From Anseranas semipalmata (Eukaryota > Chordata > Aves > Anseriformes > Anseranatidae), in contig VXAA01002975.1 in NCBI GenBank assembly GCA_013399115.1, positions 153,605-217,604 on the forward strand: 64,000 bases of DNA. The letters are read 5' to 3'. Positions 35,177 through 46,378 of this stretch are shown piece by piece. The notes below the pieces were generated by a model. It saw only the letters and a program-made list of their open reading frames with translations, was not told the DNA's origin and searched no databases. The stretch's first letter is position 1. Every line of letters begins with the position of its first letter. The translations under genes and the position numbers were made by a program.

Positions 35177-38100
35177 CGCAGACATTAATCTAGAGTTTCA
35201 TTTCCTCGGGTTGCTTTTGGTGAACTCTGCCTATCAGGAAAAGCTTCTGAGAGGATGTGACTATGTGGGACTCTCTTCCAAGAGGCTGGCTTGGATCTTG
35301 GAAATCGGACCCAGAGGAACTGAACTGAGCTTTCTGGAGGCTGGGACAGGAAGTCAGGACAGGATGACTCCACCAGGCATCTGCTGTTGGCCCAGTGGTG
35401 TACAGGACATGTGTTTTGGAAACTGTATGTCAATGGATTTGCGAGTTGGCAAAGGGGTCCTCAGAGGACACCAGAAGTGTGCTCACCCATTCCACCACAT
35501 CCCTGTGTACATGCACTGGGGCAGTCTGGGATTGCTCATGTTTTTCTCCAGCAAGACCTGGCTCCCTTTGGATATATGATACACACTCAAAAGGTAACTT
35601 GAACAGAGCTTTTAACCATCCATGAGAAAGACTACGGTGTGGCTCAGCACAAAAGTATCGGGACAAATGAGCAGCCATTTAATGGAGGGAAACTCAGCCT
35701 TCCTAAAATGGAAGCTTGTCCTTTCAGAGTGGCATCTGTTTTGATAGCAAAACTGAAATTGCCCAGCAGGGTTGCACAAATGGGTCACTGCATGTATCAC
35801 CTTCACCTGGATGCTTCTATGGCATTGAAATACTCTGGCTGTGGGTGACCTTTTTGCCAGGAAACAGGATACATTGCTGTATTCAGAGAGGTCTTGTGGC
35901 TAAGGTACCACACTGGGACACAGGACACCCAGGCTCTGTCCCCATGGGGACAAAACCAAGAAAACAGAGGCCTCTGTGAAGGAACAGCAAGTCCTGGGGC
36001 AGAAGAACCAGCTAGAAAACTGGGCAGACAAGGAACCATGAGAAGACAACTGGGTAGTCTTTGAGGCAGTGATCTGAGTAATAAAATGACTTTTTTGGTT
36101 GCAGCTTCTACAATGCCTCTGCATACATGTCCAAGCTGATTTACCAACCACCTGTGTCTTTGTTAGCCTTAATTATAAGGGTGTCCTAACAACTGTACCA
36201 GAACTGGCTGCTTAGTTTTCCCTCCTGCCTCACCAACAGAGTGGGATCAACACTAATGAAAGTGATTCTTCCAAGTCTTTACCAAGAAGGAGCCTCGAGC
36301 AGCCAGCTCAGACTAACACACCTAATAGAGTGGCACCTAAACTTAGTGTCCCCTGCTAACAGTCAACCTCACTGCTCTTTCCCATCTTCCAGTTGTTACA
36401 CAATCCATTGCTTGGCAAAAGACCTGCTATGACATTTCAAAGCTCCTGCTGTTAACTTTTTACATGGGGAAAATCTGTTTTCCTGGTTTGCTTCTAGCAT
36501 CTCTGCCAGTTCTGGATTCATGCTGCTACTTCTCCTCTCACCTGAGTCCCCAGGTCCTTTCCCTCCCATCTCTCTGCCACTAAACAACTGATCTCAGCTG
36601 AGGTTTCTAGATGTGGCAAAGAAGAATTTATTCCAGGCTTGTATTTTTGAGTGTGTGACATGCACAAGGCTGGCCAGACCCAGGTTTAAAGCGAAATTAT
36701 TCTCAGATCTACAACAGTTGACAAAAAAACCTACACCACAAATTTCCACTTGAATTGGTATAAATCTAGTGTTAGCTAGAAGAACCTCCTCTACTTACCT
36801 CATCCTTAGCCATCTAGCTGGGAATCGCTAGAACTAGTGGAGAATCATCCACTCATCTACCCACCCATCCATTCTCCCTCCTTTATCTCTCTTTTACTCA
36901 TCCATTTCTTTATTCCCCTCCAACACTGAGTGTTCTCTCTTCCTTCACCAGTCCCAGGGATTCAATTCAGTTTCTTAAGCATAGGCATAAACTATCATCA
37001 GAAAGGCCCTGAAATATCTGCAATATACACAGGACCCTGAGCTTTATAACACTTGACCCCTGCAAGACATGGGTCTCCTTCTGGAGTAAGCCACCAGAGG
37101 ACAAGTGGGATGTCCTAGAGCATCTCAAATAGCACTAGACATGGGTTAAGGACCTGAATCGAGTTGCAGTTGCCCATTGATTAGCTTGCCATGAAGGGAA
37201 CTTAGTGTCTTGCTCACAGCAGGCTTGCGAGGTTCGATGACTCAAGGTGGAGCTGAGTCTCCTGGGAGATATCCGCAGTGAGTGAACTCTGGCTTGCATT
37301 TCAAAGGCTGTTTGTGATGTTTCTCTCTGTGCAGGCCAGCACAGTGATGATCAACAAGTTGCGTGGCAAGCTCAAGGAGGCTTAGCTTGGAGACAGCGGG
37401 GGCAGGAGCTTGTTCCAGACTTGTCCACAGGCACAAAAAAACAGATGGAAAAGAAAGAGATAAATTGTTTCCAGGAAATACTTGAACAGTTACAGTCCTG
37501 CCCTTTGAAAAGTGCAAGTAATTAGCAGCTTAGCACTGGATCCCAGGTTAATTGGCTTGGATCAGGTCACTGTTCCCCCATCCTCCTCACATGTGTCACC
37601 TTCTTCTCACTCTGCCAGAGGGTGGAGAAAGGAGAGAGCAATGACGATCATGACTATGCACCATTAGCAGAAGGGTCTTAGAGTGACTGGGAGGACGACC
37701 TAGCTGGTTGGCAGCAGGATTTGCCCCCAGTTGAGCTAGAAAGCAGCAGTGAGATTGCTGGCCTGGAGAGGCCAAGTAGCAATGGAAGGGGAAAAGAGAT
37801 AAAGGCTGGGAATGGACTTTGGCCAGGTTGTGATACAAGAGCTTACAAACATGTGAAGTGTGTGAAATGCAGAGCAGGAAGAAAGGCCCTGATAGCAGGC
37901 ATTGCTACTTGCAAATGTCCTCACCTCCTGCAGATCCTTCCCATGCACGGTGCGAGGAAGTACGAGGTCAGCTTCTGGTGGCCAAGCAGCTAAGAATAGC
38001 AGGTGCCTGATAGCCTATGTTGGACCTGCATTAGCAACCCACCTTGGCTGCATGTGCATTAGTCACTTTGGCTTTACACCACCCCTGCCAATGTTGTTGA

Positions 38101-40440
38101 GGACTGGAAAATAAGGGATTTATCACATTGGCTGTTAATAGAGGAACTGGGAATAAAGTTGTGATAAACTGGCATTTTTTAAACACACACACACACACGT
38201 GCATACATTTGCCAGGGAATGAGTACATGAAAACAAATGAATTAAGAAAATCTCTTTCTGAAAAGACCTCCAAAATTATACGCACCCTGGCACTACGTGG
38301 CTCTAATTCTTGTTAATTGAAATTCTAAAAATAATCCTCTAAACCCTATATTTAGTAGAAAAGTTTCCTTGGATCTGAATAAGATATGTTATTTTGAATT
38401 TGAACATATTGTAAGGAAGTACTTAAAATATTTTACAGCTATTTTTTTTTTCCGGCATTAAAAACAAACAGGCATTTTGACTGGGAAAAATGGGGACGAC
38501 CTAAAATAGAATCATAGCAAAACATGGCGATGTTAAAATCACTGGGATCTTTTTGGCAAAAACACTTTGACAAGGCTCAGATGGTTTTACAGAATATTTT
38601 GGTGACTTTTTTTCACTTTTTACCCCTCTCTAAAAATAGGTTCATTTAAAAGATTTCACCATTTCACCAAGTCTAAACAGGATAGACCATAGGTCTCCTG
38701 AATCCAGTCCTGTGCCCTAGATTTAGCTCATAATGACAAGAGCTATAGTTTGCAATCCACCAAACCATTTGATTTATGGAAGATCATTGCATGAAAACTG
38801 GGTTGAAATCAAATGAAGGAAAAGTGCAAGTTGTCTGTCAGGTAAATTATCCTGACAATGCTATCTCCAAGGCCTTGCCCTTATAGAAGAGAAGGGATTC
38901 ATTGCTCATTCATGGAGGATATGTAAACTATGAATCAGGGACAGCAGCAGGATCAGTCCTTCAGGAGCTGGGCTGTATTACTAAATGCCATGATGCAGCC
39001 TGCCCTTGAGAATTACCATGTGAAAGAATAACAAGCTGGGAGCAGCCACTGCTCAAATGACTTCACTTTCTGCAGGGACCCCTCTGACAGCATCTCCTTG
39101 GGTTTGGCTGGATTTCCAGAAGATCAGGGTCTCTACCATGCATGCACGAAATTGCACTGGGCAGTCCCCAGGGGCAGGAGACAAAGCAATTCATACTCAC
39201 CAGTGGAGTTAACCATTCATCTGGGAAGATCTTCATTAGCCTTTAGAATAGAGTTATGCCCAGGATACAGGGGAAGGGCCGGTGGTGGGAGGAGGAAGGG
39301 GACACTCTGGGCTGATGGATGCAGCCAACTTTCTCTGAAATGTAGCTGTAGCGATTTATCCAAGCTGGCAAGGTAGGCAGGGAGTTTCAGCCTGGGGGAG
39401 CCTGGGGCAATGAGTAAGCTTAAATTTCTGAAGGGTGGAGCTCAGAATTCTTTTTTATATTATGCAAAATTTAAAATAGGAAAGAAACTGATTCATTCTT
39501 CCCAGCCCCAAGGAGGACATTCCTCAGGTTAACATTAGGTGTGTCAACCGGGAGAGTGGTGTAATAGAGGTCAGAAGGTATGCGAGGGATGCACACATGC
39601 ATCCCCCAGGAAGGAATGCTCTCCAGGAGACCTGAGCACCCCGGGGAGGTCCTAGTCAGAACCACTGCCACAAAACCAAAGAATGCCCCTACCTTGAAGT
39701 GCTTACAGCCAAATTGAAGGACGATGATGGGGAGAGGACCACCAGTTGTCCCAAGGAGCGGTGCACAAGGGAAAATGTAAGCAGCAGTCAGCTGCCAGGT
39801 ACTGGTCCCCAAGTAGGCTCTTCTCTTAAGTGCTGCAGTCATCTGCTCCGGTGAGCCAAGAACTGTGGTTGACCTGACACAGTGTTTATCCTGCCTTCCC
39901 ACTTGAAGCAGGAGATCCCTGAAAGGGGAAAGTGGAAAGTGTTATTGTAACCAGCCCCAGCTCACACCCTGCTTTGAAGGGAAAACACATTGTCTGTCTA
40001 CCAGCCAAGTTTCCTCCCTTCCTGGGACTGGCTGTGTTGGCAACACAAACAGCAACCAGACAGAGACCAAGAGCTTAAACAATGACTGTGGCCCTGTGGC
40101 GATGGAAGGACTTTACGGATCTTCATGACAAGATGCGTTTTTTTCTGAAATTTCTGAACCCCCTCTCCTTTTCTGAGAAAAAGGGCACTTTGTAAGAACC
40201 TCAGCGTGGGCACACCGGGTACCCCCACTCTGCCTGTTCTCTTGCACAGACGAGCTCTTCAAAACCCTCCTTTCATCTGCCCAGGGAGCAGGTTCCCCTG
40301 GTAGCTGGCCCAGCAGCAGGGCCATTACCTCTTCAGCCATCTGAAGTCTCATCCAGGATGGTGGCAGCAGGCAGGAGTGATGCTCTTTCAGCATTACACT
40401 GCAGCGGGAAGAGATGATCTTGTCTTGCCTATTGGTCTGG
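35177..40440. other. Unique non-coding sequence
   Basis: About 5.3 kb with no gene or clear transposon. (AC)8 lies at 38183-38198. A G-rich segment at 39269-39300 has four G3+ runs with loops of 2, 8 and 8. Open frames at 35211-35579 (122 codons), 35803-36147 and 39471-39902 (143 codons, minus) show no domain. The text around 35895-35945 is faintly MIR-like but too weak to call. Confidence 0.45.
38183..38198. repeat. (AC)8 dinucleotide repeat
   Basis: Eight AC units preceded by A and followed by GTGCATAC. Confidence 0.85.
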
Positions 40441-40620
40441 TCCCCAGGAGATCAGAGCTGTGTTTCTGACTCTGTTCTTGAATAAGTCATTTTGACTATC
40501 TTTCCATTTCTTTAAAGGTCAGGACAGTGCCCCTAAGTACCACTGCAGTCACTAACGGAGCGGAGTCCTGATCTCAGGCTCCTGCTGCTGTGGCAATACA
40601 AATAAGAGTAACACCTTTGG
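40441..40620 (+). mobile_element. MIR-like SINE remnant
   Basis: 'agctgtgtttctgactctgt', 'cttgaataagtcattttgac', 'atctttccatttctttaaag' match MIR 'agctctgccactgactagctgtgtgaccttgggcaagtcacttaacctctctgtgcctcagtttccccatctgtaaaatg' in order. The part after 40560 ('cctgatctcaggctcctg...ataagagtaac') resembles a companion segment common in old reptile repeats. Similar organisation occurs at 54940-55120. Confidence 0.55.
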
Positions 40621-41887
40621 TTTCCAACACCTTCCCACCATCCTTCATTAGCTCTGGGACAGTCACACCAGTTGCCCTTCTTTTGAAGGGGTAATCATGG
40701 AGGAGAGATACTGGGTCATACTATGTATGAGTCCCTAAAGCTGTTATCAGTTTCCAAGTGGAGCTCATTTGCACCAGCCCCATCGTGGCAGCAACGACAC
40801 TGAAAAAACTCAGCATACGTTCAGTAAGTGCCTGGCCATTCGGCAATATGTGTCATTCTCATACAGAGATAGCTTTTAGGCATGCAATAATGCAAACCAA
40901 ATGCTAAATCTTCCAGAAGTGGAACCAAACTGCCAGTTCAAATTTGATACAGAGTCCTGTGCACAGTGGTGTTGGATTATTATTTCTGGGAGGAGGAAGG
41001 AAGGAAAAAGAATGCTGGGCTGTTCTTTACTTTGTCACTGCTCCCGCCTGGAGATGCCTCTGCTCCCTTTCTCTGTCCTTTTTCACCTATGAAATAATGG
41101 GGTGGCTCTTGCTCATGAACCATTTGCCTGTGCATCTGTTCTAGGCAAAACAGAATATACCCCTGGTGGGGATTTTCCAGACCAAAGAGCAAATATTTGG
41201 ATCCTGTCTCTGTTACCACCACCAAGTTTTATGCCATGGTAGAAGGCAACAAGGGCACACCTACAAAGCCCTTCGTTGCAGAAGATTTCCAGCAGGGTTG
41301 TGGCAGAGCTGACCTAATAAAAGACCTTCCTGTGTGTGGAAGATTGCAAGTGGAATGCACTGCAAGGCACAGTGTAGGATAGCTCAGGAAACATGGCCAA
41401 TGTCTTCATGAGGGTTAGATCTGGAGCTGTGCAGGTGGCTGAAGCCATGCCTTCTGCCCTGAACTACTCACACTGTGCGAGACATCAACATCCATTAAAG
41501 GCAGCCAAACAACTTTTCCTGTTTTTCGTCATGGACTTGCCATGTCTCACCTGAGAGAAGGATTATCAGACATGTCCCCAAAAAGCACCTCAAATTAAGA
41601 GTGAACAGCATTGGCAGCCTTCAGGAAGAAGTCCAACGAGTCCAGCGAGTCTCTTTTTCTTGGTGTGCTCTGATACAGGGAGCTTCTTTGAACTCCAGAC
41701 AGTCTGCCTCAAAGAATGCTGCCCCGCTGCCTCCACTGTTTGAAATAACCCATTCTCATCTCTACTTTTTGCTGGCATGTGAAGTATGCTGGGCCCCTGG
41801 TGCTCGTCTCTGCCTTCCCAGGGACAGTGAAGGATACAAAGGGCGTGATCTCAACGTTTCCTGTCGCGCTCAGACTGATAGCGGAGA
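40621..41887. other. Unique non-coding sequence
   Basis: No gene is seen. A 217-codon plus-strand frame (41601-42254) crosses from this unique segment into an ancient antisense CR1, so it is a chance frame. Confidence 0.5.
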
Positions 41888-42170
41888 GATTAGAGGTGGA
41901 AAGAACACCTATGAGGTCATCTCTGACATCCCTGGGGAGCAATCCAGGATTGTTCCCTTGCATTTTATTATCTGGTGCTCTGTCCAGCTCAACAGTAACA
42001 TGACTCAAACCACGGCTCTTCCCAGAGCTTCCCAAGGGGAGGTGAGTCGCAACCTTGTGTTTCTTACTGTCAGGAAACATTTCCTGATATTCAGCCTGAA
42101 TTTTCCTTTCCTTAAGTTCATTCTATTTACACCTATTCTCAGACCTCACCCTGGACAACCTCTCCTCTTC
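41888..42170 (-). mobile_element. Ancient CR1-type LINE 3' end, antisense
   Basis: In order: 'gaggtggaaagaacacctat', 'gaggtcatctctgacatccc', 'ccaggattgttcccttgcat', 'ggtgctctgtccagctc', 'ttcttactgtcaggaaacat', 'ttcctgatattcagcctgaa' and 'ttttcctttccttaagttca'. This is the antisense of an old CR1/L3-group tail, where the last blocks encode the counterpart of the FRLDIRKxFFT region. No functional frame remains. The boundary beyond 42170 is unclear and may reach about 42290. Confidence 0.78.
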
Positions 42171-42885
42171 AGAGTTTGGACCCTTTTTGGGCTTTGTAGT
42201 TCTGAATGCATTTTTGAGTCCAGTTTTGCTGCAGCTTCAGTTCATGCTGGGTAGCCCAGGTTTCAATATCTAGGAGCTTCAGGCTCATCAGTGCATTTCT
42301 CATTACAGCGCTGTGAGAAAATACATGCTTCCTTAAGGCCTCCATCCTCCAAGACAGCTGGGAATCCAAAACCCAAATGTCTTTTGACATCTATAAATGA
42401 CCATTAATGCCCCAAATTATCCTGGTTTTGATGAAAGAGCTGTGCACATCATCTATAGATAAAACAACTGCCTAAGAACATTCCCTGTTAATTGGGATCA
42501 CCTGTTAATTGAGATCAGCCTGTCTCATTAGTAGAAATTGATCTCTTTGGTTTTGCTGTGGATGTAGCTTACTCACTGCTCTCCTGTGTGTTGGTAGCAG
42601 CTGCAGGTTGGATGACCCTTTTCTGCCTCCATACAGTAACAGTGAGAGAAAAAAGGAGTCAAGGGCAGGCTGCTCATGTGCTCAACTTGTGACAAATGAA
42701 TGGCCCATCTCCACTGATGGAACCCAGGAATTGTTTGTCCTGATGCTTTTTCCTAAATGCACAGATCTGCATATTCTGTCCTTCCAATATTTGTGGAGTT
42801 CTGTCTTTGCTGCTTGCTAAGAGTGAGTTGCACACAGGACTCATGAAATAGGTAGCTTTTCCTGAAGTAAAAACTGGGAGCAGAT
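42171..42885. other. Unique sequence with a tandem homeodomain-site duplication
   Basis: A 17-base unit beginning CTGTTAATTG is tandemly duplicated at 42485-42518 with two mismatches. Nearby are ATCTATAGATAAAAC and AATTGATCTC. No gene is seen. Confidence 0.5.
42485..42518. repeat. Two tandem 17-bp units carrying TTAATTG
   Basis: Unit 1 is 42485-42501, unit 2 is 42502-42518; they differ at two positions. Each holds a homeodomain-type TTAATTG followed by GATCA. It may be a recent slippage duplication that doubled a binding site. Confidence 0.9.
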
Positions 42886-43774
42886 GCAGATGACAGCAGA
42901 TGACATGAAACTGGGGGGAGTGGCTGATTCACTAGAGATCCATGCTGCCATCCGGAGGGACCTTCACAGGCTGGAGAGGTGGGCTGACAAGAATCTCTTG
43001 AAGTTCAAGAAGGAGTAGTGCAAGGTCCTGCACCTGGGGAGGAAAAACCCAGGCACAGTACATTCTGGGGGCCACCCAGCTAGAAAGCAGCTCTGCAGAA
43101 AAGGACCTGGGGGTCCAAGACACCAAGTTGAACATGAGTCAGCAATATGCCCTTGCCACTAAGAAGGCTAGCAGTGCTCTTGGTTGCATTGGACAAAGTA
43201 CTGCCAGCAGATGGAGGGAAGTGACCATATCCATCTATTCAGCATTGGTGAGACAGCATCTAGAGTGGAGTTTTGTGTCCTGTTCTGGGCCCCCCAGTAC
43301 AAGAGGAACATAGACTTACTGGAAAGAGTCCACCAACATGACTGGGGGACTGGAACACTTCTCCTGTGAGGAGAGGTTGAGAGACTCTTAAGGACTGCTC
43401 AGCCTGGAGAAGAAGAGGCTCAGGGGGATCTCATCAATATCTGTAAATACCTGAAGGGAGGGTGTAGAGAGGATGGAGCTAGGCTCTTGTCAGTGATGTC
43501 CAGTGCCAGGACAAGAGGCAAGGGGAGCAAACTGGAACACAAGAGGTGCCATCTAAATATCAGGAAGCATTTCTGTGCTGTGCAGGTAATGGAGCACAGG
43601 AATAGGTTGCCCAGAAAGGTTGTGGTGTCTCCCACCTTGGAGATCTTCAGAAGCCACCTGGACGTGGTCCTGGACACCCTGCTCTGGCTGGCCCTGCTGG
43701 AGCAGGGGTTGAACCAGATGAGGCCAGAGGTCCCTGCCAGCCTCAACCAGTCTGGGATTCTGTGATTCTGTGAA
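42886..43774 (+). mobile_element. CR1 LINE, 0.88-kb 3' half with RT catalytic-box remnant, sense
   Basis: The copy starts at the reverse transcriptase catalytic box: codons from 42896 read ADDMKLGGVADSLE, followed by RRDLHRLERWADKN near 42950-42990. A TAG stop interrupts at about 43016. Later blocks are LNMSQQYALATKKASSALGC (from about 43122), SRWREVTISIYSALV (43209-43250), the LEWSFVSC region, and RFHLNIRKHF-like and HRNRLPRKVV near 43540-43625. The 3' end is ATTCTGTG-ATTCTGTG (43757-43772). A 10-base tandem duplication (42886-42895 and 42896-42905) sits right on the ADD-encoding bases. Several stops and frameshifts make it non-functional. Confidence 0.96.
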
Positions 43775-45259
43775 GCAGAGTGCAGAGGAAACAGAGATGA
43801 GAACTCAGTTCTAAAAGTTCTTCAGCTTTAGGACTGAGCTACCAACACTGGGAGACATTTGGAAATCACTGGTCTGTGAGGGCTGCCAGGTAGAGACAGC
43901 TTTAGCAGTAAGCAAGCAGGACAGGTGCTTCAACAGGCAGCAGGACCAGGAATGCTAGAAAATCATAGGAGATGCTCTTGGCAGTAAATGACAGCTGGTC
44001 CTATGTTAAGAACTACACATGGCAGTGGTGTGGCAACATCTTATTTTCACGCACAGGAGCAAAAGATTCCCTGTGCCAGGGGAGTCCTCAGATGGGATCC
44101 TTCAAAGTGCTTCCATTAATGTGAACAGCCTTAAGAGGCTGAACTGAGAGCTCATTGGGCAGAGAACTTCATTTTTTGCTGCTTGGCGGCCCCAGATGTG
44201 GTCCTGTGGGTGCTTGATCTGCACCTGGGGCTCCCACAAAGGCAATAATAATCAGTATTACTGAGAATAGGAAACATTGTCTTGGACTGACTCCAGAGGC
44301 AGAAATGATAAAATTCCCTGGTGAAAGCAGAGCCATAGCAGCCCATGGCTACTGCGGCTCAGAAACCTTAGCCAGGAAAGTCCACACATACATGTGTGTG
44401 TGTGTGTATGCATAGAGACCTTCATCAGCTCCCTGGAAGATGCTTCTAGGGAAACATAAAAGAGTTTTTCCATGGGTGGACAGTGGTTTGGATGCAGAAA
44501 GTGCTGCCCCTCTGCATACCTTTATGTTTCCGGCAATTAGCAAAGGGGCCTTCCTTCGCAGCCCTGATTGCAAAGTCAGCATGCCGTGAAGGACTCTGGC
44601 TGGCAAAGGCTGGGCGTTCCCTGGGCAAACAATGTCCAGCCAGGCTGTCCTGATTAGTTCTGATTACTCCAGGGATGCTCATACAATGCCACATTAGGAA
44701 CACTTGCTTCGTTGTAGGGGAAACACATGGGCAGCCTCACTAAAATGCTTGCAGGGTGGACAAGCCCACAGGGAAAACTGGGTTTAGCAGAGTGCTCCAG
44801 GCACTTGTAGTGCTCTGTGTTTGCTCAGCAAGAAAATACACTCTGGCTGGATTAATAGGCATGCAAGGCAGCAGGGATATATAGGCTTGCAAGAGAGCCC
44901 AGAAGGTTGCCTAGAATATGTCCTCACTCCAAGACAGGAACAACTACGGCATCCTTAACAGACTTTTACCTTATCTGTTGGCAAATGCCTCCAGGAATTT
45001 CTCTGAACCGACGCTATATAGCTCCCTGCTTTGTAGTCATGTCTATTTGGGAGCATTTCTTGCCAGCTTGTTTTACTCTTGCTGCAATTGAAGCCCAGGA
45101 CTTCGTGTCTGGCAGTTGTGGATTTGGAGAACAGGTGTTTCCTTCCCCATCTGTAACAGTGTTTTGTGGAACAGTTCTCATAACATCACCTCTTCTTGCC
45201 TGTGTTTTCTTAAAAATAAAATAAAAAAAATGTTCTTTTGATTTGTCTCCATGAGCCAT
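43775..45259. other. Unique sequence between CR1 copies
   Basis: No gene is seen. A (TG)n run lies at 44393-44408. Open frames at 44349-44703 and 44907-45337 have no recognised domain. Confidence 0.5.
44392..44412. repeat. (TG)n with palindromic flank
   Basis: CATGTGTGTGTGTGTGTATG, preceded by CACACATA, so the region can pair with itself or adopt Z-DNA. Confidence 0.8.
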
Positions 45260-46165
45260 AATTTCTAAACCTCTGATTCTGCTCAATTCCTTCTGGCCAG
45301 TCTCCAGTTGGTCCATGGTTTTCTTACAGTGCAGCACCCAAACCTAGACACAGATATTATTTCCAGTGGAGAACAAAACACGATTATGGTATTATCTTAC
45401 AGGCTACCTTATTGTTTACAGACTGAGTGTGGGGTTTGCATGCTTTAACATTACAACATTGTTGACTCAAGTTCAGCTTATGACCTTCACGATTTCCCTA
45501 GATTCCCTTCTGCAGCACTGCTGCCAAGCCAGACCTCCCTCTCTTTCTGTACATGGAGAACTGATTATCCACATTCTTGTTCCTATCCAATAGCATCTCG
45601 TTAGTTTTTTCCTCAAAATTCTTTCTCCTGTTTGACAAACTCATGTTGAATTCTAATCTTGACTTCCCACATACTTACAGTCTAGCTTAGCTTCATTGAG
45701 TAAGGGTAGTCTGTATGCTAACGATGATCATCCTGGTCACTAATGGAAGTATTGAATATCCTGAGACATAGGGCAGACCCTTGCACAGTGCTGCTCCACG
45801 TATCCTCCTGGCAGGACTGTGAACCAGTACTAACCGCTTTCCAAGAACACTCCTTCAAATACTTCTTGAAGCATGCTATCTCACAGTTATGTCATTTGGA
45901 CCATTTTCTCCACTTTGTTTAAAAGAATGTCATGAACAACAATGCAAAACACAGTACTAAAGCAGTGATGTGAGTTTTTCTTGCGTACTGGATCCATTAG
46001 TCTATCAGCAACAGAAATTAGATTGGACTGAGATAGCCTGCTCTTGATAGTCTATGTTGGCTGGCACTCAGCATCTTCTTGCCTTCTGTGTTCACAAACT
46101 CTTTGTTTCCTTGCTTGTCCAAGATTTTTTCCAGGAAGTAAAGTGAAATTGGTAGAGCCTTGACA
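45260..46165 (-). mobile_element. Ancient CR1 LINE covering much of the RT region, antisense
   Basis: About 900 bases are collinear with the antisense of the old turtle/crocodilian-type CR1. Markers in plus-strand order: 'aaacctctgattctgctcaa', 'gtgcagcacccaaacctaga' and 'cacagatattatttccag' (C-terminal part), 'cattgttgactcaagttcag' (antisense of LNMSQQ), 'agcactgctgccaagccag', 'actaatggaagtattgaata', 'ggcaggactgtgaaccagta', 'aatgtcatgaacaacaatgc', and 'gtctatgttggctgg' (antisense of the QHGF box). The copy thus spans from upstream of the RT catalytic box to the C-terminus. It is heavily mutated, with no open frame. Both ends lie inside the element's coding part, so flanking portions were lost or never inserted. 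Confidence 0.85.
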
Positions 46166-46340
46166 ACTCTTCATTGATATATGATGGGCAGGTAGGCATC
46201 ATCTTTGGCATTCCTAGCATGCTACCTGGAATGACACAGAAAATAATGCAACTGCTCAGAAATCAGGAGGAGAAGGAAGGAGAAACTGAAAAGAAAAAAG
46301 AAAAAAATAGAGAGAGAAACAAACGTGCTTCTTCTTTCTT

Positions 46341-46378
46341 AAAAAAAAAAAAAAAAGGAGGTGAAGGGGGAGGGAGCA
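46341..46378. repeat. A16 plus G-rich purine tract
   Basis: Sixteen A followed by GGAGGTGAAGGGGGAGGGAG. Together with the upstream GAAA-rich run this makes a broken polypurine region of about 115 bases. Confidence 0.88.

Noticed and set aside
35890..35950. Faint resemblance to the MIR 5' half ('cactgggacacaggacaccc')
   Set aside because: Only one loosely matching block; no collinear second block.
37220..37240. GGTTCGATGAC, similar to a tRNA B box
   Set aside because: It lacks the full GGTTCGANTCC pattern, and no A box or cloverleaf is found nearby.
41601..42254. 217-codon plus-strand open frame
   Set aside because: Its second half lies in the antisense of an ancient CR1 tail; no domain and no homologous pattern.
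44865..44895. TATA-like GGGATATATAGG
   Set aside because: No initiator, CpG enrichment or downstream exon to support a promoter.
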